From an uncultured Oscillospiraceae bacterium (GTDB taxonomy: Bacteria; Bacillota; Clostridia; Oscillospirales; Ruminococcaceae), in NCBI GenBank assembly GCA_910587135.1, contig CAJULF010000044.1, positions 1 to 21,864 of the forward strand: 21,864 nt of DNA. The letters run 5' to 3'. The translations under genes were made by a program, and so were the position numbers. Shown piece after piece: positions 5,730 through 13,500 of this stretch. Under the pieces are notes generated by a model. It saw only the letters and a list, made by a program, of their open reading frames with translations, did no database searches and was not told where the DNA came from. Position 1 is the first letter of the stretch. Every line of letters begins with the position of its first letter.

Positions 5730-7940
5730 TTACATTTCCGCCGTGTTCTGTTTGTCCTGCAGCTTGTAGATAAGCTCGGCGATCGCTTCTCTGGACAAAT
5801 CGCCACGCCCGAAAATCGCGGAAGCCGCGTCGTGCAATCCTTGTTCCCCATCGCGCGAGTTGGTTTCAAGAATATTGTAAACTGTACGAAGCAAATCGGT
5901 GATATTGTTCTGCCGCCATGCTTCGGATTTGTCAAGCAAATTCTGTGCGTATTCGTTTCCCGCCTGCGCGGACAACGTGAGATATTTCTCCGCAAGCTCC
6001 CTGTCGCGTATATCCTCGTCAAACATATACGCCGCGCCAATTGTGTAATCCGCAAGCGGAGAAATACTTTCGTCAAGCTCTTTGGCGCGTTCCAGAAGCC
6101 GGAAAGCGGCTTCGTGATCTTTGGGGATATCTCCCTTAATGTACAGTTTTGCGAGAGAATACATTGCATAAGCGTTATCGCTTTCCGCGGCTTTTTCAAA
6201 CCATGCCGCCGCCATTTTGGGATCGCGCTCCGTCCCTTTGCCATCGCGGTACATTTTAGCCACGGTGTACTCGGATAAGTGATTACCGCCCCGCGCTGAC
6301 AGTTCAAGCCATTTCAGTGCTTCGGTGAAGTCCTGCTCCGTTCCGTAACCGTCGTAGTACATTCTGCCTATGCGGTATTGGAGATACGGTTTCATTTTTT
6401 CCGCAGTCTGCTCGACCTTTAAAAATCCCGCGAGCGCCGCGGAATAATGCTCATCTGATTTATCCTCGCCACCAATCAGACTGCGCCTGTACATATCCGC
6501 TATCTCATATTCGGCGAGAGCATTTCCCGCTTTTGCTTCTTCCGAATACAGCTTGAACGCCTTTTCGTGATCCCCGCTTTTGGCGGCTTCCCGCGCTGCC
6601 TTGAATTTGTCCGACCACCGGATATACTGTTTGCGGTCATCTGCGTTCACACAATCATCGTCAAAGGTTTCACGCTGTGATTTTTCCATCCAATGCTCGG
6701 GATTGAATTTCCCGTGCGGCTCATCGGGTATCGGCACAGAGTCCATCGCGTCAATCATTCTCTGCCGTCCCGCCTTTCTCTCACGCTTTATTATTTTCAG
6801 TAATGTATTTCCAACAGCTTTTTCTATATCGTCGTTTAGCTTGCCCATATATTTAGCGAGCTTGTATTTGCTCCAGTTGCTGCTGTCATCGCCATCGGCG
6901 TTGTGGAGCATTTCATTATATAACCTGCGCAGCTCCAGAACGTCATTGTACAGCTTCGAGAACTGCGGATTGTTATCAATAATATAATGCGTGAGCTTAT
7001 CTATCTCCGCTTTTATATCTGCGGGTAAATACCCATAAGCAAGCTGACCGCGCTTCGGCAGAATATCTCCGATATGATTAAGCGCTTTCGCTATGGTTTC
7101 GGTATAATCATCGGGAGCAAGCGCCGTAAGCATTGAGTCCGTCTGCTCTGAAATCAAGCCGCGAAGCTCCTTTACAAGCGCGTTCTCTTTATTGTGCAGA
7201 TCGGTAAACTCTTCACGGAATGTGCTTTTAATGGCTGCGATCCTGATGGAGTCACAGACAAGCGGGTCTACCTTATTTATAAATATCCGCTGCTCCTTAT
7301 TCCACCATTCAATATGAACGTGCGGCTGTCCCTCTTTCAGGTGGACAGCCGCAATATATTCAATATCTTCTATTTTCATATTCATTCCGCGGGCGATCTC
7401 GTTAACATGATATTTCACCCAGTTTTCCCAGTCATCAAGAGAATTAAGCCCCGCCTGCGCCGCGCTTTCGGGAGTAAAGGAATAAATGCTGTGAAACACG
7501 TTATGCTCTTCGGAAATTTTACGAATATAGCTCTGCACGTCGCGCATACTGTATTCGTCCGAGAATACCCCGCCTATATAACCGAAAAGCCCGTTGTCAC
7601 GCTCATCATTCATCTGCTCGTTATATTGGCGTTCGTCCTCTGACAGAATTTCCTCATCGGTCAGCTTATCGGATACAATGATTTTTTCGTGCTCCTTTTC
7701 CTCGGCTTTCTTGTCAATATTTTTGCGGGCGGCGTGTTCCCGTTCTCCCATGTACTTCACAAGACGTGCCATATGTTCGTGAGATTCATTATATTTTTCA
7801 TCGCTGCGGTCATCCGAAGATTTTTTCAGAACGTGTTCCCTCAAACCAATATAAAGGGCATAATGCGAATTTCTCGAAGCGCTGAACTTGCGCTTGCTGT
7901 CATCGTCTATGTGCCGCTGCTTATAGATTATTTTCGGCAT
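5730..7940 (-). CDS. mobL: MobL-family relaxase with C-terminal Sel1 repeats
   Basis: 736 aa. The N-terminal half matches MobL-type relaxases of Firmicutes: it starts MPKIIYKQRHIDDDSKRKF, contains YIGGVFSDEYSMRDVQSYIR and has the metal-binding HxH motif in QPHVHIEWWN at about residues 204-213. The enzyme should nick one strand at oriT and stay bound to its 5' end during transfer. A helical segment (about 250-440) follows. Residues 455-690 carry several Sel1/TPR-like repeats, for example YRIGRMYYDGYGTEQDFTEA and YTVAKMYRDGKGTERDPKMA, which are protein-protein interaction units. The ATG at 7940 has AGAGGTG 6 nt upstream. The C-terminus ends QNTAEM. It is preceded by a TCCAA motif and two hairpins, and the oriT-like array lies 1.7 kb further on. 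Confidence 0.92.
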   Translation of the reverse strand: MPKIIYKQRHIDDDSKRKFSASRNSHYALYIGLREHVLKKSSDDRSDEKYNESHEHMARLVKYMGEREHAARKNIDKKAEEKEHEKIIVSDKLTDEEILSEDERQYNEQMNDERDNGLFGYIGGVFSDEYSMRDVQSYIRKISEEHNVFHSIYSFTPESAAQAGLNSLDDWENWVKYHVNEIARGMNMKIEDIEYIAAVHLKEGQPHVHIEWWNKEQRIFINKVDPLVCDSIRIAAIKSTFREEFTDLHNKENALVKELRGLISEQTDSMLTALAPDDYTETIAKALNHIGDILPKRGQLAYGYLPADIKAEIDKLTHYIIDNNPQFSKLYNDVLELRRLYNEMLHNADGDDSSNWSKYKLAKYMGKLNDDIEKAVGNTLLKIIKRERKAGRQRMIDAMDSVPIPDEPHGKFNPEHWMEKSQRETFDDDCVNADDRKQYIRWSDKFKAAREAAKSGDHEKAFKLYSEEAKAGNALAEYEIADMYRRSLIGGEDKSDEHYSAALAGFLKVEQTAEKMKPYLQYRIGRMYYDGYGTEQDFTEALKWLELSARGGNHLSEYTVAKMYRDGKGTERDPKMAAAWFEKAAESDNAYAMYSLAKLYIKGDIPKDHEAAFRLLERAKELDESISPLADYTIGAAYMFDEDIRDRELAEKYLTLSAQAGNEYAQNLLDKSEAWRQNNITDLLRTVYNILETNSRDGEQGLHDAASAIFGRGDLSREAIAELIYKLQDKQNTAEM

Positions 7941-7968
7941 TGCGTTTCACCTCTTTTCAAATAAATTT

Positions 7969-7989
7969 GCCGCGAAATTGTTTCGCGGC
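7969..7989 (-). other. Perfect 9-bp hairpin in the relaxase leader
   Basis: GCCGCGAAA and TTTCGCGGC with a 3-nt loop, 29-49 nt before the relaxase ATG. In gene sense it is followed by AAATTTATTTG, a mixed A/T tail, so it could be a weak terminator or attenuator for the relaxase gene, or a structure near the ribosome site. It is unrelated in sequence to the 23-nt repeats. Confidence 0.55.
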
Positions 7990-8000
7990 TCATTCTTATA

Positions 8001-8034
8001 TTGGAGCACCTTTAAGGAGTTACCTTATCGGTGC
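8001..8034 (-). ncRNA. Two-stem TCCAA motif, copy 2 (relaxase leader)
   Basis: In gene sense: outer arm GCACC, GA, inner arm TAAGG, loop TAACT, inner arm CCTTA, AA, outer arm GGTGC, then TCCAA. Both stems are perfect 5-bp helices. Compared with copy 1, the inner closing pair C-G is replaced by T-A, a compensatory change. The outer arms share GGTGC/GCACC with neighbouring hairpin copy 8, so the two could pair with each other in an alternative fold. Confidence 0.6.
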
Positions 8035-8043
8035 ATATAAATC

Positions 8044-8066
8044 AGGTGCGACATGATGCCGCACCT
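8044..8066 (-). repeat. Intercistronic hairpin repeat, copy 8
   Basis: Canonical core, 20 nt after the stop of the 384-aa gene. About 70 bp from here through the TCCAA motif align with the copy 1 region (339-407), with a handful of substitutions and a 2-nt gap. Confidence 0.9.
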
Positions 8067-8086
8067 GCGCGTTTTAGTGAAAAAGA

Positions 8087-9241
8087 TCAGCCGCTCCAGT
8101 CCATGCCATCGTCCTCATCTTCGCTGTCGCAATCTTCTTCGGAAAGGGGAGAATTTATCGAGTCAAGTGTTTTTTTCATTTCATCAAATTCTTCCCGCGG
8201 CATGCCTACCTTTTTGTGAGGGTTGGTAGTATCGGCTTCATTATCCGCCGACTTGGAAAAATCGTTTTTTCTTTCATCAATGTATTCGTCCATTTCATAC
8301 CAATAGCTGTCGCCCATACCGCGGTCGGTTCTGAATTTATCGGCAATCTCTCTTATAACGTCCATATTTTCGGCGGTTATCCGTTTGATATCTCCGGCGA
8401 AATCTTCACGCTCGCTCAGGCGGTGAATAACATCATTAACAGCGCTAAGCATATCTCCCTCGTCCCATATCCTGTTAAGCTCATCTTCCGTGAGTTTGAT
8501 CTGGTGTTCCTCGCCGTTGATGAAGCGTGTTATACAGTCAGCTCCTGTGGCTGCCTCTTTATTGGGCAAAGCCTTATTTACGGTTTCAAGTGCTCTCTCC
8601 AAAAGGTCTTTCTGCGCTTGTAAGGCATTGGAAAAATAGTGTCCCCATGTATAGTATTCTTCATCAGCGCAAAGCCATGTCACATATTTATCGGGAGCGT
8701 TCTCGTTTATTCCGAGAACGTATTCTCTGCCGTTTGCCGTTATCGAGTCGACTATTGTGTAGCCCGCGTTGGATCGCGGCTCGGGAGGATACAGCTTGTT
8801 TTTTATATCCTCGGGTATCTTCATAAGACCGCCGTTAAGCATTAACTGACACTCGGCGGCTATACGGCTCATTTTAACATACGTTTCAATATCCTCCGCA
8901 AGAGTTTTGCCTGTCGCAAAACGAACGTTTTTGTTGCCTGCGGAAAACCAGATATCAATATAAATTCCCTCGCTTTCGCCCCAGTCCGCGTTGGCGTGAA
9001 AACTGTACGTGTCAAGGGGAATTTGCGCGTCGGAGTCGTTTATGTATGGCGAGAGATCAAAATATTCATCGGGAACAAACCCGACTTCCTTAAGATGCTC
9101 CGTCAGCTCGTCAAATATCTGCTGATAGGTTTTCGTGCCGACGAGCTTTACGTGTATGCCGTCGTCTGCTTTCTCATATATCTGCCAGTCAATACCCCGC
9201 ATTTTTTCTTTGTCTATAATGCCCGATTTCTTAGTTTCCAT
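8087..9241 (-). CDS. Uncharacterised acidic protein (384 aa) of the conjugation operon
   Basis: 384 aa, no named family recognised. The part at about 180-235 (NGREYVLGINENAPDKYVTW, then YYTWGHYFSNALQAQKDLLE) resembles small modules seen in proteins of clostridial conjugative elements, where they accompany large polyvalent proteins (from memory). The segment NADWGESEGIYIDIWFSAGN looks like a beta-rich core. The C-terminus is extremely acidic (EEDCDSEDEDDGMDW). The ATG at 9241 is the start because AGGAGG lies 6 nt upstream. An extension to 9295 would translate hairpin copy 9 and is rejected. It sits between the 119-aa gene and the relaxase and is bounded by hairpin copies on both sides. It may be a cytoplasmic accessory to DNA processing. 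Confidence 0.82.
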   Translation of the reverse strand: METKKSGIIDKEKMRGIDWQIYEKADDGIHVKLVGTKTYQQIFDELTEHLKEVGFVPDEYFDLSPYINDSDAQIPLDTYSFHANADWGESEGIYIDIWFSAGNKNVRFATGKTLAEDIETYVKMSRIAAECQLMLNGGLMKIPEDIKNKLYPPEPRSNAGYTIVDSITANGREYVLGINENAPDKYVTWLCADEEYYTWGHYFSNALQAQKDLLERALETVNKALPNKEAATGADCITRFINGEEHQIKLTEDELNRIWDEGDMLSAVNDVIHRLSEREDFAGDIKRITAENMDVIREIADKFRTDRGMGDSYWYEMDEYIDERKNDFSKSADNEADTTNPHKKVGMPREEFDEMKKTLDSINSPLSEEDCDSEDEDDGMDWSG

Positions 9242-9257
9242 CTCTGCCTCCTGTGCA

Positions 9258-9297
9258 AGGTGCGACAGGCAGAAGCTGCCCCCAGCTCGCCGCACCT
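9258..9297 (-). repeat. Hairpin repeat, copy 9 (expanded loop)
   Basis: The 10-bp stem is kept: arm AGGTGCGGCG and arm TGTCGCACCT, with two G-U pairs. The 3-nt loop is replaced by 20 nt, part of which can itself fold as GGCAG/CTGCC. The paired arms are therefore preserved while the loop is free to vary. It lies between the 119-aa and 384-aa genes. Confidence 0.75.
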
Positions 9298-9307
9298 GTT
9301 TTTAAAA

Positions 9308-9667
9308 TTACATTTCCGGCGAACATTCGTCGTCCTCTGAGCATATTTCCCAAGAGTCGTCGCATTGGGTAACGAAATAGAAATGCTCGCCGTAATCCTC
9401 TATCCTGTCACCTGTTCTGCTCAGACCGTTTTGCCGCGCCGTTTCCAAGGCGCTGTCAATAAGTTTTTTTCTTTCACCGAAATAGTCCTCCGAATCGGCG
9501 GGAACAGCGTACTTCAGAATGAAGATGACGTAGTTTATATCATCGTAAAAACCGCGAATGTCAAAATCCACTTCCGTAACATTGGGTATTTCACGCAGCT
9601 CTGTTTCAAGCTTTCGTATTTTATCGTCAACACCGAATTTCTCGGCGATCTGCATATAGTCCAACAT
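9308..9667 (-). CDS. Uncharacterised acidic protein (119 aa)
   Basis: 119 aa, not recognised. A helical N-terminus (MLDYMQIAEKFGVDDKIRKL) leads into alternating strands and helices (VTEVDFDIRGFYDDINYVIF). The protein is acidic and ends EDDECSPEM, the same kind of terminus as the giant protein, the TOPRIM protein and the relaxase. The ATG at 9667 has CGGAG 6 nt upstream. The gene starts 13 nt after the DUF3849 gene stops with no hairpin between them, so the two are probably coupled. Confidence 0.78.
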   Translation of the reverse strand: MLDYMQIAEKFGVDDKIRKLETELREIPNVTEVDFDIRGFYDDINYVIFILKYAVPADSEDYFGERKKLIDSALETARQNGLSRTGDRIEDYGEHFYFVTQCDDSWEICSEDDECSPEM

Positions 9668-9680
9668 GGTATTCTCCGTT

Positions 9681-10499
9681 CTAAAATCTGTCCGCGCCGT
9701 CCATATCCTCTTCCTCGATATCCTCCGCGCTGTTTGCGGCTTCCGCTTCGGCTGTTGGTATCAGCTTATTGAGAATAAATTCCGTAAGAGCTTCGGGCTT
9801 TACGTTGATTACCGGAGCCGTTTCCACAGTGCCTTGCGGAATATCTTTCAGCATTTCCTTTGCCCACTCAACGGCTTTGTTGTCAAAGGCAGATTGGTTT
9901 TCGGCATTCAGAACCGCGGCAGCCGCGACAAATATCGTGCGCTCCAGACTGAAAGATGTAAGATGATCGTGCGCTGCCGAGCCGTCAAAATCCTTATCCA
10001 CGACATAATAAAGCGAGTCTGCACAGTACATATTCTGTCTGTTGCTATTCCTGAACGTTTCAATCTCATTGTGACGATAGGCGTATGCAGCGGAGTTCAA
10101 GTACAAGTTGGGGTCGTTATCCGCGGAGATTTTTGTTTCGTTTGCGCCCGTTACCGCTTCTAACTGTTTCACTGTGTTCAGAAACTTATCGACCGGGATT
10201 ACAGTAAGCTCTCCCGTTTCAAAGTTTATCCTTCTGCAAGTCGCGTGACCGTTTCCGCGGATATATTTCTCAAATTCGCCGCAAAAATTCGTGAGAGCGG
10301 TTTCGTTAACGTTATCCGAAAAGGCGAAAAACGTTCCGCTGTCGCGGGTCGTCAGCCAATATGCGGTCGGCAGGGGAGCGGGTATCTGTTCTTTGCGTCT
10401 TAATATGTCAGCTATATCGTGCCCCAAATCCGCCTGCCCTTTATCTACCTCCTGTACAACTCTTATTTGCATATGCGCAATTATTTCAGATAGGTTCAT
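9681..10499 (-). CDS. DUF3849-domain protein
   Basis: 272 aa. The stretch at about residues 128-170 (LYLNSAAYAYRHNEIETFRN, then NMYCADSLYYVVDKDFDG) matches the DUF3849 pattern found in proteins of clostridial conjugative elements, where a short sequence ending in FDG is typical. The biochemical role is unknown. The C-terminus is acidic (EDIEEEDMDGADRF). The ATG at 10499 has AAAGGAAAG upstream. An in-frame ATG in hairpin copy 10 would add MPHPEFVKGKN, closely matching the possible extension of the TOPRIM protein. It follows the giant gene and precedes the 119-aa gene by 13 nt. Confidence 0.8.
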   Translation of the reverse strand: MNLSEIIAHMQIRVVQEVDKGQADLGHDIADILRRKEQIPAPLPTAYWLTTRDSGTFFAFSDNVNETALTNFCGEFEKYIRGNGHATCRRINFETGELTVIPVDKFLNTVKQLEAVTGANETKISADNDPNLYLNSAAYAYRHNEIETFRNSNRQNMYCADSLYYVVDKDFDGSAAHDHLTSFSLERTIFVAAAAVLNAENQSAFDNKAVEWAKEMLKDIPQGTVETAPVINVKPEALTEFILNKLIPTAEAEAANSAEDIEEEDMDGADRF

Positions 10500-10520
10500 G
10501 TTCTTTCCTTTCACAAATTC

Positions 10521-10544
10521 AGGGTGCGGCATGATGCCGCACCT
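10521..10544 (-). repeat. Intercistronic hairpin repeat, copy 10
   Basis: A G-C pair replaces the usual G-U, and one extra base is present in the second arm (CCGCACCCT). It starts 10 nt after the stop of the giant gene and its ATG is in frame with the DUF3849 gene. Confidence 0.88.
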
Positions 10545-10554
10545 GTCAACATAG

Positions 10555-13500
10555 TTACATTTCGGGCGAGTAGTCCTCGTCCTCATCATCTGCGGAAGCA
10601 TTTTCATCAACAATTTCCGTTTCGGATTCGCTTGTGCTTCCAAACTCAAGCTGAGCATTAAGGAAAGCCTGCCTTTCAAGAAGCTTTGCAAGCTCACCCT
10701 CGTTTTCAAATGGCTTGCCGTACATTACTTTAGCGCTCTGCAGATTGGCTTTGACAGATTCCATATCCTTCTGTATTTTATCCGGCTGCATTGAAATGCC
10801 CGCGTACAGATTATCTATACGCGTTGTTGCGCCGTAACCGCTGAACGCGTAGCCGGTGCAGTATGTATTCTTTCCGTGCAGCAGCAGGTCGATGGTGTTC
10901 AGTCCCTTATTCCTTATGCCGATCTCAAAGCCGTGAAATCTGCCGATCATGACTTCCTTATAGCTTCTGTAATCATCTCCGCTTTTCATATATTTTTCTA
11001 CGCTGGCTTCGATTGCCTTTCCTGCCGGAGTCCGTTCCGTGTAGGTGCTGCCTTCTATCTCTATCCGAAAGTTATCCGTAAGAGGGTCTTTTTTTACAGA
11101 CTCGGTATCCTCGACTGCGTTGTCATAACGCCTTTGTTGCTTTGCAAGTATGTCAGGATAGTTCTTTTCAATGTCATCCGCCAGTTTTGACTGCTGCGCG
11201 ATGTGTTCATTTTTCAGCATTGTCAGCCTTTCCACATCATTATCCACCGTTAGCTTCTCGGCTATAAGGGGATTGTCGGTAGCCGCCGCTTTCATCTCGG
11301 CGAACGTAAGAGCAACCTCGTCTATATCCTGGCAGGTTCTTGCCGAGGGTTTGCCGCACATAATCTGAGATATGGTTCTCTGTTTTTTCTCCAGAAGCTG
11401 CCAACGGTAAGTGTCGAACGTACCCTTTGTCGCGTAATAATTTACCGCAACCATTGAATTGCTGTTTCCCTGCCTTATTCCGCGCCCGTTGCGCTGCTCT
11501 ATATCCGATGGACGGAACGGAGCGTCGAGATGGTGCATACCGATAAGCCGCTGCTGAATATTTGTACCTGTTCCGAGCTTCTGGGTCGAGCCTATTATCA
11601 GGCGAATTTTAGCGTCGTTTATCTTCGCGAAAATTTCCATCTTCTGCTTGTCGTTTTTAGCGTCATGGATAAACGCTATTTCTTCGGGCTTGTACTGCCC
11701 CGAAGCCACCAGTTTGTCCTTTATATCTCTGTAAACGGAAAAGACGTTATTGTTGGGAGTATTTCCGTCACAGAAAACCACTTGGGCGGTACGCGGATTT
11801 TGTTTGTCAATTTCAAGTATTTCTTTTACGCATTCATTGACCTTGCTGCCTTCGTAGTCCTCGGCTTCGGGATCGAGTATGCGACCGTCGAGCGCTACCT
11901 TTGTCATATAGGTGCAGATAGCCAACATGTTATCTTCTTCGGGCTTGACCATTTTTTCTTCAATAAGTCTTGCGCGTTCAAGACCGATCTCCGTTTGTTC
12001 CTCCTGCGTGGGAGATTTGTCGCAGATGATCATCTTAGGCTTGCCGCCCGCGATTTGCGGCAGATTAAGGTCAAGATCGGCGGTTTTAACTATATCGGTG
12101 ATCTCTCCGAAAAGATTGCACAGCTCGGGAAGATTGCAGAACTCCGAAAACCGTGTTCGCATTCTGAAGCCCGAACCGCTGGGCTTTACCTCAAGGGATT
12201 GCGTTATCTTTCCGAAAACGCTCGCCCAGTTGTCAAAATATTCAATCCCCATTTCTTTCAGACGGGGATACTGCAGCAGATACTGCCACACGAACATTTC
12301 AGATATGGCATTGGATATCGGAGTACCCGTCATAAGGATAACTCCGCCGCCGTTGTTTATCTCCTGCAGATACCTGGATTTGCATTCAAGATCGAAGGCT
12401 CTCTGTGAGCCGCCTGCTGTGTTTACTCCCGCGACATTGTTCATTTTGCTGAACAGCGAAAGGTTTTTATAGTTGTGCGCTTCGTCTACGATAAGATAAT
12501 CGCAGCCCAGATCTTCAAAGGCAATAAAATCGTCCTTTTTGAACGCCGCGCGCAGCTTCTCGATATTTTTTTGAAGAGATTGCCGCTGACTTTCAAGCTT
12601 TTTCACCGACAGTCTCGAGCCTTGGTCCTGTTTCATTACGGCGATCGCGGTGGTTAGCTCTTCTATTTTTTCATCGTACATTTCCTCCTGTCTTTCAAGC
12701 GACAGCGGTACCTTTTCAAACTGCGACTGCGAGATTATAATCGCGTCGTAGCTGCCCGCTGATATTTTTGAAAGAAAACGGCGGCGGTTTATTTTTTCAA
12801 AATCCTTGTCGTTCGCCACAAGAATATTCGCTTCGGGGAAAAACCGCATAAATTCTTCACCGAATTGCCCTATAACCGCGTTAGGCACTACATACATCGG
12901 CTTGTTTACCGCGCCGATGGATTTAAGATACATTCCCAGAGCGGCTGAGAAGCTTGTTTTACCCGTGCCTACCTCATGAGCGACCAGACCGCAGCCGCCC
13001 GCCGCATATCTTGCGATAGCGTTTTTCTGATGAGGATACAGATTTAATCCCGCCGCCATCCCCGGGACGCTGATGTAGCTGCCGTCGTATGTCCGCGGCG
13101 TGACCGCGTTAAAGCGATCATTATATATGTTCTCGATTGTCCTTATACGCTCGGGGTCGGACAGCACCCACTCTCGGAAAGCGTTCTCGATTTTGGTCTG
13201 CTTTTCGCGGGCGAGTATGGTTTCCTTTTTGTTGAGGATATATTTATCTTTTCCGTTTTCGTCCTTTATCTTGTCCTTGACCTCCGCCCGCTTCTGATTA
13301 AGGGTCAGCTCCGTAAGCTCATAAGCGTTCAGCCGCCTTGTGCCGAACATTTCATCAACCTTGACGTTTCCGTCCTTGGTTTTATTGGGTATCCGCCACT
13401 CGTTCATTGAGGCAACGTATTCCGCGGATATAAGCTCCTTTAAAAAAACGGTGCGGGAACGGTGTAAAGCCGGGGTTTCAAAGGTGTCCCACATAAACTG

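Noticed and set aside
5678..6307. 209-aa minus-strand frame overlapping the relaxase Sel1 region
   Set aside because: Lys/Arg/Thr-rich shadow of the repeats, no ribosome site. Only its last 10 codons matter as the hairpin-derived mini-frame.
9242..9295. Extended start of the 384-aa protein at 9295
   Set aside because: The extra 18 codons translate hairpin copy 9, and AGGAGG sits correctly before the ATG at 9241.
384..10544. The regularly recurring 23-nt palindromes as a CRISPR array
   Set aside because: Spacing is hundreds to thousands of bases, with whole genes between copies, and no short unique spacers.
384..10544. The 23-nt hairpins as ordinary Rho-independent terminators
   Set aside because: None is followed by a convincing T-run in gene sense, several are followed at once by a ribosome site, and one lies inside an open gene.
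10500..10709. Upstream extension of the DUF3849 reading frame into the giant gene
   Set aside because: It overlaps the end of the giant gene in another frame with no ribosome site; AAAGGAAAG precedes the ATG at 10499.
11530..12408. Long plus-strand frame (292 aa) opposite the helicase domain
   Set aside because: Antisense shadow of a clearly conserved helicase region. No ribosome site or recognisable domain.
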